This document shows, one piece after another, positions 36,003 to 49,286 of a stretch of DNA of 64,000 nt. Position numbers and translations under genes: made by a program. The notes under the pieces were generated by a model, which saw nothing but the letters and a program-made list of their open reading frames with translations, had not been told where the DNA came from and ran no database searches. Every line of letters begins with the position of its first letter. The stretch's first letter is position 1. This DNA is from Salinisphaeraceae bacterium (lineage in GTDB: Bacteria; Pseudomonadota; Gammaproteobacteria; Nevskiales; Salinisphaeraceae): contig NYTH01000017.1 in the NCBI GenBank assembly GCA_002683405.1, positions 32,066-96,065 of the forward strand. Direction: 5' to 3'.

Positions 36003-38264
36003 ATGTTGAGTCAGGAACTGCAGACAGCGCTGGATGCCGCCTTCATGGTGGCTCGCCGGCAGGGCCACGAGATGCTCACGGTCGAGCATCTGCTGCTCAC
36101 GCTGCTCGACAATCCGGCCGTCAACGAAGTTCTGCAGGCCTGCAGCGCGGACATCACGCGGCTGGAGTCCGAACTGCGGGCCTACATCGACACCCACGTG
36201 CCGCAGATCGACAGCGCCGGTGAAACCGAGGTGCAGCCGACGCTCGGCTTCCAGCGCGTGCTGCAGCGCGCCGTCTACCACGTGCAGTCGTCGGGCAAGA
36301 AGGAAGTCACGGCCGTCAACGTGCTGATTGCCATCTTCTCCGAGCAGGATTCTCACGCCGTCTATCTGCTCGGTGAGCAGGGCGTGACGCGCCTGGACGT
36401 GGTCAACTTTGTCTCGCACGGCATTTCCAAGGTGGGCGAAGAGGGCGACTCGTCGGGGGTATCCGCCGAAAAGGAGGCCGAAACGGCCTCCGAAGACGGC
36501 AAGAGCCCGCTGGAGCAGTACACCACCAACCTCAATCGTCGCGCGGCCGAGGGCAAGATCGATCCGCTGATCGGTCGCAGCCACGAAATCGAGCGGGTGG
36601 TCCAGACGCTCTGCCGCCGTCGTAAGAACAACCCGCTGCTGGTCGGCGAGGCTGGCGTAGGCAAGACCGCCATTGCCGAAGGCCTGGCGCTGATGGTTGT
36701 GGAGGACCGTGTCCCCCAGATCCTGGAAGAGGCCGTCATCTATGCCCTCGATCTGGGCGCGCTGATTGCGGGCACCAAGTACCGGGGTGATTTCGAAAAA
36801 CGCCTCAAGGGTGTTTTGGCGGCGTTGAAGAAGCAGCCGCAATCCGTTCTTTTCATTGACGAAATACACACCGTGATTGGCGCTGGCGCCGCGTCCGGCG
36901 GCGTGATGGACGCGTCGAACCTCATCAAGCCCATGCTGGCGTCGGGCGAGTTACGCTGCATCGGTGCAACCACCTATCAGGAGTTCCGCGGCATTTTCGA
37001 AAAGGACCGCGCGCTGGCCCGCCGTTTCCAGAAAATCGACGTGCCCGAACCGTCGGTGCCCGAAACCGTTCAGATTCTCGAAGGTCTGAAGGCGCGGTTC
37101 GAAGAACATCATCAGGTGCGCTTCACGCATCCGGCCCTGGAGGCCGCCGCTGAGCTGGCGGCACGCCACATCAACGACCGGCATCTGCCGGACAAGGCCA
37201 TCGATGTCATAGACGAGGCCGGTGCGCGGCTGCGGCTGCGGCCCAGCAACCGCCGCCGCAAGACGGTCCAGGTGCACGATATCGAAGAGATGGTCGCCCG
37301 GATTGCGCGTATTCTGCCGAAAAGCGTGTCGCGATCGGACCGGGACGTGCTCAAGACGCTCGAGCGCGATCTCAAGCTGGTGATATTCGGTCAGGACAGG
37401 GCGGTGGAAACGCTGTCCAGTGCCATCAAGATGGCGCGGTCGGGCCTGGACAATCCGGACAAGCCGATCGGCTCCTTCCTGTTCGCCGGCCCGACCGGCG
37501 TGGGCAAGACCGAAGTGACGCGTCAATTGGCGCATCATCTGGGCGTAGAGCTGGTGCGCTTCGACATGTCCGAATACATGGAGCGCCATACGGTATCGCG
37601 GTTGATCGGCGCGCCGCCCGGCTACGTGGGCTTCGATCAGGGCGGCCTGATGACCGAAGCCGTCACCAAGAACCCGCATTGCGTGGTGTTGCTCGATGAA
37701 ATCGAGAAGGCCCATCCGGATGTATTCAATCTGCTGCTGCAGGTCATGGATCACGGCACGCTGACGGACAATAACGGCCGCAAGGCGGACTTCCGTAACG
37801 TTATTCTGGTCATGACGACCAATGCCGGCGCCGAGGATATGGCGCGCCGGACGATGGGCTTTGCCGAGCAGGATCACAGCACCGATTCGCTGGAAATCAT
37901 CCGCCGCAGCTTCACGCCGGAGTTCCGGAACCGGCTGGATGCCATTATTCAGTTCGAAGCGCTGGCCGGCGAAACGGTGGATCGTGTCGTCGACAAGTTC
38001 ATCCTGCAGCTTGAAGCTCAGCTTGACGGCCGCGGCGTCACGCTCGTGGTTGAAGAGGGTGCTCGTCGCTGGCTGGCGCGCGAGGGCTACGACCCCAACA
38101 TGGGAGCGCGTCCCATGGGCCGCGTGATCCAGGACAGCATCAAGAAGCCGCTTGCCGAGGAGCTGCTGTTCGGGCAGTTGGCCAACGGCGGTGAGGTCAT
38201 CGTGCGGGAGAAGGACGGCCGGCTCGATCTGGAAATCCGTCCGCCGGAAACGGTCGGGGCCTGA
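36003..38264 (+). CDS. clpA: ATP-dependent Clp protease ATPase ClpA
   Basis: A 753-aa unfoldase. It has the Clp_N domain (1-145), an acidic linker, AAA-1 with Walker A GEAGVGKT (about 215) and AAA-2 with GPTGVGKT (about 500); there is no ClpB middle domain. The ClpP-binding loop is expected near residues 610-625. The start at 36003 follows GGAG/AAAAGG and gives the family N-terminus MLSQELQTALDAAF. It works with ClpP (not in the window) and ClpS. It is convergent with infA. Confidence 0.97.
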   Translation: MLSQELQTALDAAFMVARRQGHEMLTVEHLLLTLLDNPAVNEVLQACSADITRLESELRAYIDTHVPQIDSAGETEVQPTLGFQRVLQRAVYHVQSSGKKEVTAVNVLIAIFSEQDSHAVYLLGEQGVTRLDVVNFVSHGISKVGEEGDSSGVSAEKEAETASEDGKSPLEQYTTNLNRRAAEGKIDPLIGRSHEIERVVQTLCRRRKNNPLLVGEAGVGKTAIAEGLALMVVEDRVPQILEEAVIYALDLGALIAGTKYRGDFEKRLKGVLAALKKQPQSVLFIDEIHTVIGAGAASGGVMDASNLIKPMLASGELRCIGATTYQEFRGIFEKDRALARRFQKIDVPEPSVPETVQILEGLKARFEEHHQVRFTHPALEAAAELAARHINDRHLPDKAIDVIDEAGARLRLRPSNRRRKTVQVHDIEEMVARIARILPKSVSRSDRDVLKTLERDLKLVIFGQDRAVETLSSAIKMARSGLDNPDKPIGSFLFAGPTGVGKTEVTRQLAHHLGVELVRFDMSEYMERHTVSRLIGAPPGYVGFDQGGLMTEAVTKNPHCVVLLDEIEKAHPDVFNLLLQVMDHGTLTDNNGRKADFRNVILVMTTNAGAEDMARRTMGFAEQDHSTDSLEIIRRSFTPEFRNRLDAIIQFEALAGETVDRVVDKFILQLEAQLDGRGVTLVVEEGARRWLAREGYDPNMGARPMGRVIQDSIKKPLAEELLFGQLANGGEVIVREKDGRLDLEIRPPETVGA

Positions 38265-38280
38265 CGGCCCCGGTCAGCCG

Positions 38281-38499
38281 CTATTTACCGCGATAGGTGA
38301 TGCGGCCCTTGCTGAGATCGTACGGCGTGAGCTGAACGGTCACGGAATCGCCGCGAAGAATGCGGATGTAGTGCTTTCTCATCTTGCCTGAGATATGCGC
38401 CGTAACGACATGACCGTTCTCAAGTTTTACGCGGAAGGTCGTGTTCGGGAGTGTCTCCACGACGGTGCCTTCCATCTCGATATGATCTTCCTTCGCCAT
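38281..38499 (-). CDS. infA: Translation initiation factor IF-1
   Basis: A 72-aa OB-fold protein of exactly the usual length: [19 protein letters not shown], then [20 protein letters not shown] and LSKGRITYR. It binds the 30S A site during initiation. An in-frame extension upstream is ignored because it is not conserved. Its place between clpA and aat is standard in gammaproteobacteria. Confidence 0.97.
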   Translation of the reverse strand: MAKEDHIEMEGTVVETLPNTTFRVKLENGHVVTAHISGKMRKHYIRILRGDSVTVQLTPYDLSKGRITYRGK

Positions 38500-38561
38500 A
38501 TAACTCGCTGCTGAATAATGTTGCGGCGCGCGATTATCCGGGAATAAACGCGCGGATACAA

Positions 38562-39335
38562 TCATTTGCGTTCTCGGGCTGGCGGACGCGACAGCTGTGG
38601 CGGCAGATGCTCGGCCGCTTGCGGCACCGCGATCTGGAACCGCCACGGCCCCCTGGGGCCGGGCAGTTCACGAAGCAGCTTCAGGCGGGCAATGAATTCG
38701 TCCCGCGGCAGGTCGACTGCCCCCATGCGGTAGAGGTGGGGCGAACCTACCTGACCATCGATCAGCGGAAACCCCCATGCTGACAGCTGGCGGGCCAGCA
38801 TCACCAGGGCGATCTTTGACGCGTTCTCTTCGGCCGAGAACATCGACTCGCCGAAGAACATGCGGCCCAATGCGACTCCGTACAGCCCGCCAATAAGCCG
38901 GCCGCCGCGCCATACTTCGACCGAATGCGCCAGACCTTTCTGATAAAGACGGTGGTAGGCCGCACGCATTTCCGCGCCCAGCCAGGTGCCGGGATTACGC
39001 TTGCGGGCGCTGGCGCAGCCGGCCAGCACGCCACTGAAATCGGTATCCAGCGTCACGGCGAAGTCGGCCTTGCGCAGTGCGCGTGCGAATCGCTTCGACA
39101 CGTGAACCCGATCAGTCTCGAACACGGCCCGCGGATTGGGAGACCACCAGAGAATGGACTCTTCGGGGTTGTACCAGGGGAATATGCCCAGCGCGTAGGC
39201 GCGCGCCAGTCGTTCGGCCGAGAGATCGCCGCCCATCGCCAGAAGGCCATTGGGTTGCTCCAGCGCGAGCGCCGGATCGGGGAAACGGGCCTGCGGATCC
39301 GCCGGGTCCAGCCAGTAGAGTCGGAGCGCCGTCAC
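38562..39335 (-). CDS. aat: Leucyl/phenylalanyl-tRNA-protein transferase
   Basis: A 257-aa enzyme. The family hallmarks are [43 protein letters not shown] and [20 protein letters not shown], with the FFGESMFS loop. It adds Leu or Phe from aminoacyl-tRNA to proteins starting with Arg or Lys, making them ClpS substrates. The arginyltransferase gene (ate/bpt) that often sits here is absent. Its start overlaps the end of the upstream FemAB-like gene by 4 bp. Confidence 0.96.
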   Translation of the reverse strand: MTALRLYWLDPADPQARFPDPALALEQPNGLLAMGGDLSAERLARAYALGIFPWYNPEESILWWSPNPRAVFETDRVHVSKRFARALRKADFAVTLDTDFSGVLAGCASARKRNPGTWLGAEMRAAYHRLYQKGLAHSVEVWRGGRLIGGLYGVALGRMFFGESMFSAEENASKIALVMLARQLSAWGFPLIDGQVGSPHLYRMGAVDLPRDEFIARLKLLRELPGPRGPWRFQIAVPQAAEHLPPQLSRPPARERK

Positions 39336-40474
39336 GGCGTGCGCTCCGCAGCGTCGGGGAACGCACAGCGGGCGCGCAGCTCGGCATGATGCTCGGCGAT
39401 CACGGCCGCTTCCCGGGCCAGAAAATCGGCCACGGCCGAGTGCATCTGCTGTGGTCGCATGAGGTGAGCAGAGTAGGTAGCCATGGGCTCGAAACCCCTG
39501 CGAATCTTGTGTTCCCCCTGGGCGCCGGCATCAAAACGCTCGCGACCATGCTCGATGCAGTAATCGATGCCGGCATAGTAGCAGGTCTCGAAATGCAGAC
39601 TGTGGTAGTCATCCAGGCAGCCCCAGTGCCGCCCGTACAGCTGGTTGCCGTCGTCCAGCATGAAAGCCATGCCCACGGGCTGCTCTCCCGCGAAAGCAAT
39701 GAAATAGCGCACATAGTCGGCCATGGCGTCGTTGATGCGCTCGAAGAATTCGTAGCTCAGATAGGGCTGCTGGCCACGGATCAGATAGGTGCGGGCGTAG
39801 AAAAGATACAGCTGTCGCATGAGCGCCGGCTCGACGGCCTCGGCCCGGCGCACCTCAAGGTGCACGCCCATCTCGTTCACGCGTCGTCTTTCCCGCCGGA
39901 TTTCCTTGCGACGCTTGGAACTCTGGGTCTGCAGGAATGCGTCAAAGCTGGCGTAATCGCGATTGAGCCACTGGTAGTGACAGTCGCGCCGCAGTTCGGC
40001 GCCAGCGGCCTGCATGGCCGTCCGGTCAGGCCCGGCGGCAAACAGCATGTGCATGGATGAGGCCTGGCTGGCCATCATGTGTTCGACCAGCGTATGGGCC
40101 AGCGCTTCGCGGTCGCTGTCGTTACGCGCCAGCAGACGGGGACCGACCACCGGGCTGTAGGGCACGGCGCAGAGCAGCTTGGGATAGTAGGCCTGACCGG
40201 TGCGCGCATACGCATTGGCCCAGGCGAAATCAAAGACGAATTCCCCGAAGGAATGATCCTTCAAGTAGAGCGGGGCGGCCGCCCGAAGCTGTCCCTGCCC
40301 GTCTTCCAGAAGCAGGTGGGCGGCCTGCCAGCCTGCGTCGGCGTTTACGCAGCCTGTCTGTTCCAGTGCCGAAAGAAACTCGTGCCTGACGAAGGGGTAG
40401 GGGCCATCGATCAGGCCGTTCCAGGCACCCGCATCGATGGCGGAAAGCGATGAAATAACGCGCGAACGCAACAT
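39332..40474 (-). CDS. COG3146 family FemAB/GNAT-like protein
   Basis: A 380-aa protein of the family often labelled peptidoglycan biosynthesis protein (COG3146, DUF482). Recognisable parts are PFVRHEFLSALEQTGCV, LYLKDHSFGEFVFDFAWANAY, a basic RRKEIRRERRRV helix and LYGRHWGC. The second half is a GNAT/FemX-like acyltransferase fold. Its biochemical activity is not established. The 4-bp overlap with aat means the two are translated together. FemX-like proteins use aminoacyl-tRNA as donor, and Aat shares this fold, so a tRNA-dependent reaction is possible. Confidence 0.85.
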   Translation of the reverse strand: MLRSRVISSLSAIDAGAWNGLIDGPYPFVRHEFLSALEQTGCVNADAGWQAAHLLLEDGQGQLRAAAPLYLKDHSFGEFVFDFAWANAYARTGQAYYPKLLCAVPYSPVVGPRLLARNDSDREALAHTLVEHMMASQASSMHMLFAAGPDRTAMQAAGAELRRDCHYQWLNRDYASFDAFLQTQSSKRRKEIRRERRRVNEMGVHLEVRRAEAVEPALMRQLYLFYARTYLIRGQQPYLSYEFFERINDAMADYVRYFIAFAGEQPVGMAFMLDDGNQLYGRHWGCLDDYHSLHFETCYYAGIDYCIEHGRERFDAGAQGEHKIRRGFEPMATYSAHLMRPQQMHSAVADFLAREAAVIAEHHAELRARCAFPDAAERTP

Positions 40475-40523
40475 GCCGCCTTTGTAGCGTTCGCGCGGAC
40501 GGGAATCAATCGTTTGGAGCGAA

Positions 40524-40862
40524 TCAGTTCTCGCGATAGTGCTCCCGCAGCTCGTCCTTCAGGGCGAACTGTACGCAGGCGTCATGTTCGAAGCGGCTGA
40601 TGGTCTCACCGCTCTTGTCCGGCGTTTGCGCGCGGCACAGGTGGCCGTCGTCGTCGAAGCTGACGATGGCGCCCGACGTGCGCACCCGAATCTGGCCTTG
40701 TTCGCGTTCGTTGTCGTAGGCAACCTGTATGTAGCGCACGCTGGAATCGGCGAATTCGGGCAGCGGCATGGAGCCCACGGCCACGCTGGAGGCATCCTGC
40801 TCGGTGAATTCCTCCATCCGGCCGTCGTTGGTGAAAATGAAGTGCCTGACACGCATGTTCAT
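40524..40862 (-). CDS. Conserved-looking hypothetical protein, function unknown
   Basis: A 112-aa soluble, acidic protein that I do not recognise. The start at 40862 is chosen because GGAGG lies 8 bases upstream; the longer in-frame extension to 41027 crosses a non-coding-like region. The sequence alternates short strands (RHFIFTNDGRMEEF, YIQVAYDNE, GQIRVRTSGAIVSFDDDG) and ends in a charged helix with two cysteines between. No signal peptide or membrane segment is seen. It is divergent from ftsK and 49 bp downstream of nothing on its own strand except the FemAB-like gene, with which it may share a transcript. Confidence 0.65.
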   Translation of the reverse strand: MNMRVRHFIFTNDGRMEEFTEQDASSVAVGSMPLPEFADSSVRYIQVAYDNEREQGQIRVRTSGAIVSFDDDGHLCRAQTPDKSGETISRFEHDACVQFALKDELREHYREN

Positions 40863-41093
40863 GATATCGGCCTCCTGGCGCGGTTTCTGTAGCGATACAA
40901 GCAATATGCGGGCCGCTTCGGCCGGTTCAAGCGCCTCGGGTATACTGAGCGACCATCGCCGGTTCGGATTGCGGATCGGGGATGACGCGCCGATACAGGG
41001 GCCATCGGCGCAGACATCGACATGCATGAAGGGGCCCGGTCCGGCATGCGATGCATCATCAGATATTCCTCAGCAGGTAACCGGTAGCCTTTG
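40863..41093. promoter_or_regulatory. Intergenic region between the hypothetical gene and ftsK
   Basis: This 231-bp divergent gap carries no gene I can support. TATACT at 40941-40946 on the plus strand is a good -10 hexamer, but no matching -35 box is found 16-18 bases upstream, so a promoter for ftsK is only suggested. Confidence 0.35.
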
Positions 41094-43514
<2,421 letters not shown>

Positions 43515-43608
43515 GCGCGTTGGCCGCGAGGCCGATGTCTCGGTATTCACTTTTTGTTCAGCGGACGGCGTTATGCTGCGCGTGAGGTTTCACACGGATG
43601 AATCGACG

Positions 43609-44253
43609 ATGTCCATGTCCCGCATTCTGATCCGCCGGGTGGCGACACTTGCCTTGCTGGTGACGCCGGTCGCGTTCGCCGGCGGCATCCAGTCGCTGGA
43701 GCAGTTCTACGAGCAGGTCAGCAGTCTCGAGGCGCGTTTTGAGCAGACGCAGGTCAACGAGGACGGTGACGTCATGCAGCAGGCGTCCGGCATTTTCCTG
43801 CTGGACCGGCCCAACCGCTTTCGCTGGGAGTACCGCAAGCCCTATGAGCAGGTGATTGCCAGCGATGGCGACACCTTCCGGTTTTACGATGTGGATCTGG
43901 AGCAGGTCACGATCCGCGACGTGGACCAGAGCCTTCAGGCCACGCCCGCCGTGCTTCTGGCCGGCGGTGCCAGTCTCGAAGACGAATTCAGTCTGAGCGC
44001 GGGACGCGAGGACGAGGAGATCGATTGGGTCACGCTGACGCCACGCTCCGACCAGTCCGATTTTCGCGCCATACGGATCGGGCTCGACGGCCAGCGGCCA
44101 GTACGCATGGAACTGGACGATCAGCTGGGTCAGACCACCCGGATCCGTTTTTTCGACATCCGGACCAATAAAGCGCTGGGCGGCGAGCGTTTTTCGCTGG
44201 CTATTCCCGATGGCGTTGAAATAGTGGATGGCCGCCGGGCCGCTGAAAACTAG
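43609..44253 (+). CDS. lolA: Outer-membrane lipoprotein carrier LolA
   Basis: A 214-aa periplasmic chaperone. The signal peptide is about residues 1-25 (RRVATLALLVTPVAFA), then QSLEQFYEQVSSLEARFEQT, the FLLDRPNRFRWEYRKPYEQ motif that lines the hydrophobic cavity, and a DFRAIRIGLDGQRPVRMELDD-like strand. It carries lipoproteins from the LolCD complex (18599-20537) to LolB. The start at 43609 (ATG TCC ATG) gives a normal signal peptide; 43615 is nearly equal. Confidence 0.93.
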   Translation: MSMSRILIRRVATLALLVTPVAFAGGIQSLEQFYEQVSSLEARFEQTQVNEDGDVMQQASGIFLLDRPNRFRWEYRKPYEQVIASDGDTFRFYDVDLEQVTIRDVDQSLQATPAVLLAGGASLEDEFSLSAGREDEEIDWVTLTPRSDQSDFRAIRIGLDGQRPVRMELDDQLGQTTRIRFFDIRTNKALGGERFSLAIPDGVEIVDGRRAAEN

Positions 44254-44280
44254 ACAGACCGCCGCAACCACGGATCATTC

Positions 44281-44667
44281 ATGCGCACATTTCGCTATCC
44301 GGCCCTGTGGGCCGGTCTGGCCGCCTTCTGGATGGGGCTGATCATCTGGGGCACGCTTACCTCCCATGTGCCGGAGGGCGCGCCGCCCAACTCCGACAAG
44401 CTCATCCACTTCGTCGCCTATGGTTTCGTGGGCGGCTGGTTCACGTCGATGCTGCTGCGCGGCTGGCACTGGCCGGTGGCCGTTTGTCTGATCCTGTTTG
44501 GCTGCGGCATGGAGGTGGCTCAGTACTTCACCGGGGTCCGGAGCATGGACATCGTGGATGCGGCGGCGAACAGCATCGGCGTCATCCTGGGCACCACGCT
44601 GGCCCGCACCCGCCTGGGCGACATGATGGGGTGGGTGGATACCCGGCTCGGTGATGCCTCAGGCTGA
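44281..44667 (+). CDS. VanZ-like membrane protein
   Basis: A 128-aa protein with four hydrophobic segments. The VanZ-family pattern is present: SDKLIHFVAYGFVGGW, then GCGMEVAQYFTGVRSMDIVDAAANSIG. VanZ itself lowers teicoplanin binding, but most family members have no known role. It overlaps rarA by 14 bp, so it is part of the lolA-rarA transcript. Confidence 0.85.
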   Translation: MRTFRYPALWAGLAAFWMGLIIWGTLTSHVPEGAPPNSDKLIHFVAYGFVGGWFTSMLLRGWHWPVAVCLILFGCGMEVAQYFTGVRSMDIVDAAANSIGVILGTTLARTRLGDMMGWVDTRLGDASG

Positions 44668-45949
44668 CTCGTCCACACGGCCGCTGGCCGACCGCATGCG
44701 ACCGGCCAGCCTCGACGAGATGGCCGGGCAGGCGCATATCGTGGGCGAAGGGCGCCCCCTTCGCCGCGCCCTGGAGGCCGGTCATCTGCATTCCATGATC
44801 CTCTGGGGCCCGCCCGGCACCGGCAAGACCAGCCTGGCGCGGGTGATTGCACGCATGACCGACGCCGAATTCCTGCCCCTGTCCGCCGTCATGGCGGGCG
44901 TCAAGGATATTCGCGCGGCGGTGGCCCGCGCCGCCGATCTGCGCGAGGCGTCGGGTCGCGCCAGTCTGCTGTTTGTCGATGAAGTGCACCGTTTCAACAA
45001 GGCCCAGCAGGATGGCCTGTTGCCCTATGTGGAGGACGGCACGGTCACACTGATCGGGGCCACAACCGAGAATCCGTCCTTCGAGGTCAACAATGCCCTG
45101 CTGTCCCGCAGCCGCACCTATGTGCTGCGTTCACTGGACGCGGCGGCCATCCGGTCGCTGATCGATCGCGCCCTGACCGATACCGAGCGCGGACTGGGCG
45201 AGCGAGGCCTGCACATGGCACCGGCGCTGCGGGATGAGCTTGCCGCGCGCGCGGATGGCGATGCCCGCCGGGCGCTCAATCTGCTGGAAATCGCGGCCGA
45301 TCTTGCAGTGGACAGCGCGATCGACGCCGACGTGCTGGGTGATGTGCTGCAGGAGGGCCCGCGGCGTTTCGACAAAAGCGGCGACTATTTCTACGATCAG
45401 ATATCCGCGCTGCACAAGGCCGTTCGCGGCAGTGATCCGGACGCCGCGCTCTACTGGTTCGCGCGCATGCTCGATGGGGGCTGCGACCCGCGCTATCTCG
45501 CGCGCCGCGTCACGCGCATGGCGAGCGAGGATATCGGCAACGCCGATCCCCGCGGCCTGCGTCTGGCGCTTGACGCCTGGGAGTGCTTCGAGCGCATGGG
45601 CAGTCCCGAGGGCGAACTGGCGATTGCGCAGGCCGTGGCCTATCTGGCCAGTTGCGCCAAGAGCAACGCGGTATACAACGCTTACAACGCCGCCATGAGC
45701 GATGCACGCAATCAGGGGAGTCTCGAGGTGCCCATGCACCTGCGTAATGCACCCACCGCGCTGATGAAGTCGCTGGGACATGGCAAGGGCTATCGCTACG
45801 CTCATGATGAACCGGACGCCTACGCGGCGGGTGAACAGTACCTGCCGGATGAACTGGCGGGCCGGCGCTACTACTCGCCGGTGGATCGCGGTCTGGAAAG
45901 GAAGATACGCGCCAAGCTCATGGCGCTGCGCGGCGAAACCGACAACTGA
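44654..45949 (+). CDS. rarA: Replication-associated recombination protein A
   Basis: A 431-aa AAA+ clamp-loader-like ATPase. It contains LADRMRPASLDEMAGQ, Walker A GPPGTGKT (about 49), Walker B LLFVDEVHRFNKAQQD, sensor 1 GATTENPSFEVN and the tetramerisation domain with DYFYDQISALHKAVRGSDPDAALYW-type sequence. RarA (MgsA, YcaJ) acts at stalled replication forks. ATG at 44654 overlaps the VanZ-like gene; the preceding GTG is also possible. Confidence 0.96.
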   Translation: MPQADSSTRPLADRMRPASLDEMAGQAHIVGEGRPLRRALEAGHLHSMILWGPPGTGKTSLARVIARMTDAEFLPLSAVMAGVKDIRAAVARAADLREASGRASLLFVDEVHRFNKAQQDGLLPYVEDGTVTLIGATTENPSFEVNNALLSRSRTYVLRSLDAAAIRSLIDRALTDTERGLGERGLHMAPALRDELAARADGDARRALNLLEIAADLAVDSAIDADVLGDVLQEGPRRFDKSGDYFYDQISALHKAVRGSDPDAALYWFARMLDGGCDPRYLARRVTRMASEDIGNADPRGLRLALDAWECFERMGSPEGELAIAQAVAYLASCAKSNAVYNAYNAAMSDARNQGSLEVPMHLRNAPTALMKSLGHGKGYRYAHDEPDAYAAGEQYLPDELAGRRYYSPVDRGLERKIRAKLMALRGETDN

Positions 45950-46015
45950 GCGGATATTCCCCGCCGCGATCGCCGGGCCGGGCGGCCAGGCCACGCAAAT
46001 GCGAGCCCGAATCCC

Positions 46016-46021
46016 TATAAT
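46016..46021 (+). promoter_or_regulatory. Consensus -10 box upstream of serS
   Basis: TATAAT lies 54 bases before the serS ATG (46076), followed by a GCGCGCC discriminator. The -35 region 17 bases upstream (ACGCAA) is weak. It probably gives serS its own transcript apart from rarA. Confidence 0.5.
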
Positions 46022-46033
46022 GCGCGCCGCTGA

Positions 46034-48455
<2,422 letters not shown>

Positions 48456-49244
48456 ATGATTTCACTCACCGTAGCAGGACTGCTGGTCGGCTTCGCGGTC
48501 GGCGTGACCGGCGTGGGCGGCGGCTCGCTGATGACCCCATTGCTGATACTGCTGTTCGGGTTCTCGCCCGCCGTGGCGGTAGGCACCGACCTGCTGTATG
48601 CGGCCGGCACCAAGAGCTTCGGGGTATGGCTGCACGGCAAGCAGAAAACCGTCGACTGGACCATTGTGGCGCGGTTGGCCGCCGGCAGCGTTCCGGCTTC
48701 CCTGCTCACCACCGCCGTCCTCCATCATATCGGGATCAGCGAGACGGTCGAACGCTGGATGATGATCAGCCTGTGCCTGGCCATCGTGGCTACCGCCTGC
48801 CTGACGCTCGTCAAACACCGGATTCAAGGCGCGCAGCAGACGTCTGGATTCATGCAGCGCTGGCAGGTTCCGATCACCGTGGCGGGCGGCATCCTGCTGG
48901 GTGTGCTGGTGACCCTGTCCTCGGTCGGCGCCGGGGTGCTGGGCACCACTTTTCTGCTGCTGCTGTATCCGCGGCTGCCGGCCATCTCGGTGGTAGGCAC
49001 CGATATCGCGCACGCGGTACCGCTGACGCTGATTGCCGGGCTCGGGCACATGACGCTCGGGACGACCGATTTTTCCGTGCTGATCTACTTGCTGGCCGGC
49101 TCGCTGCCCGGCATCTGGCTGGGCACGCGGCTCGGTACCCGGCTGCCGGAAGCCGCCTTGCGCTCCACCATCGCCGTGCTACTGCTGGTGATCGGCGGAG
49201 GCATGCTCATGGACACGGCGGCCGCGGCCTACACCGGGCGCTAG
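48456..49244 (+). CDS. TSUP family sulfite/organosulfur exporter
   Basis: A 262-aa membrane protein with about eight helices in two repeats. Each repeat carries the TSUP glycine motif (GFAVGVTGVGGGSLMTP and LLGVLVTLSSVGAGVLGT). The family (TauE/SafE) moves sulfite, sulfoacetate and related anions. Its place between cysB and cysG suggests a sulfur anion as substrate; direction of transport is not known. It lies 42 bp upstream of cysG on the same strand. Confidence 0.9.
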   Translation: MISLTVAGLLVGFAVGVTGVGGGSLMTPLLILLFGFSPAVAVGTDLLYAAGTKSFGVWLHGKQKTVDWTIVARLAAGSVPASLLTTAVLHHIGISETVERWMMISLCLAIVATACLTLVKHRIQGAQQTSGFMQRWQVPITVAGGILLGVLVTLSSVGAGVLGTTFLLLLYPRLPAISVVGTDIAHAVPLTLIAGLGHMTLGTTDFSVLIYLLAGSLPGIWLGTRLGTRLPEAALRSTIAVLLLVIGGGMLMDTAAAAYTGR

Positions 49245-49286
49245 CCGGCCGCGCCCGCCTGGCTGGCGACGAGGGGGTGCGGACGC

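Noticed and set aside
43515..43608. Possible hairpin TTGGCC-GCGA-GGCCGA after ftsK with a later T-run
   Set aside because: The T-run is about 20 bases beyond the stem and lolA follows in its usual place, so a terminator is not convincing.
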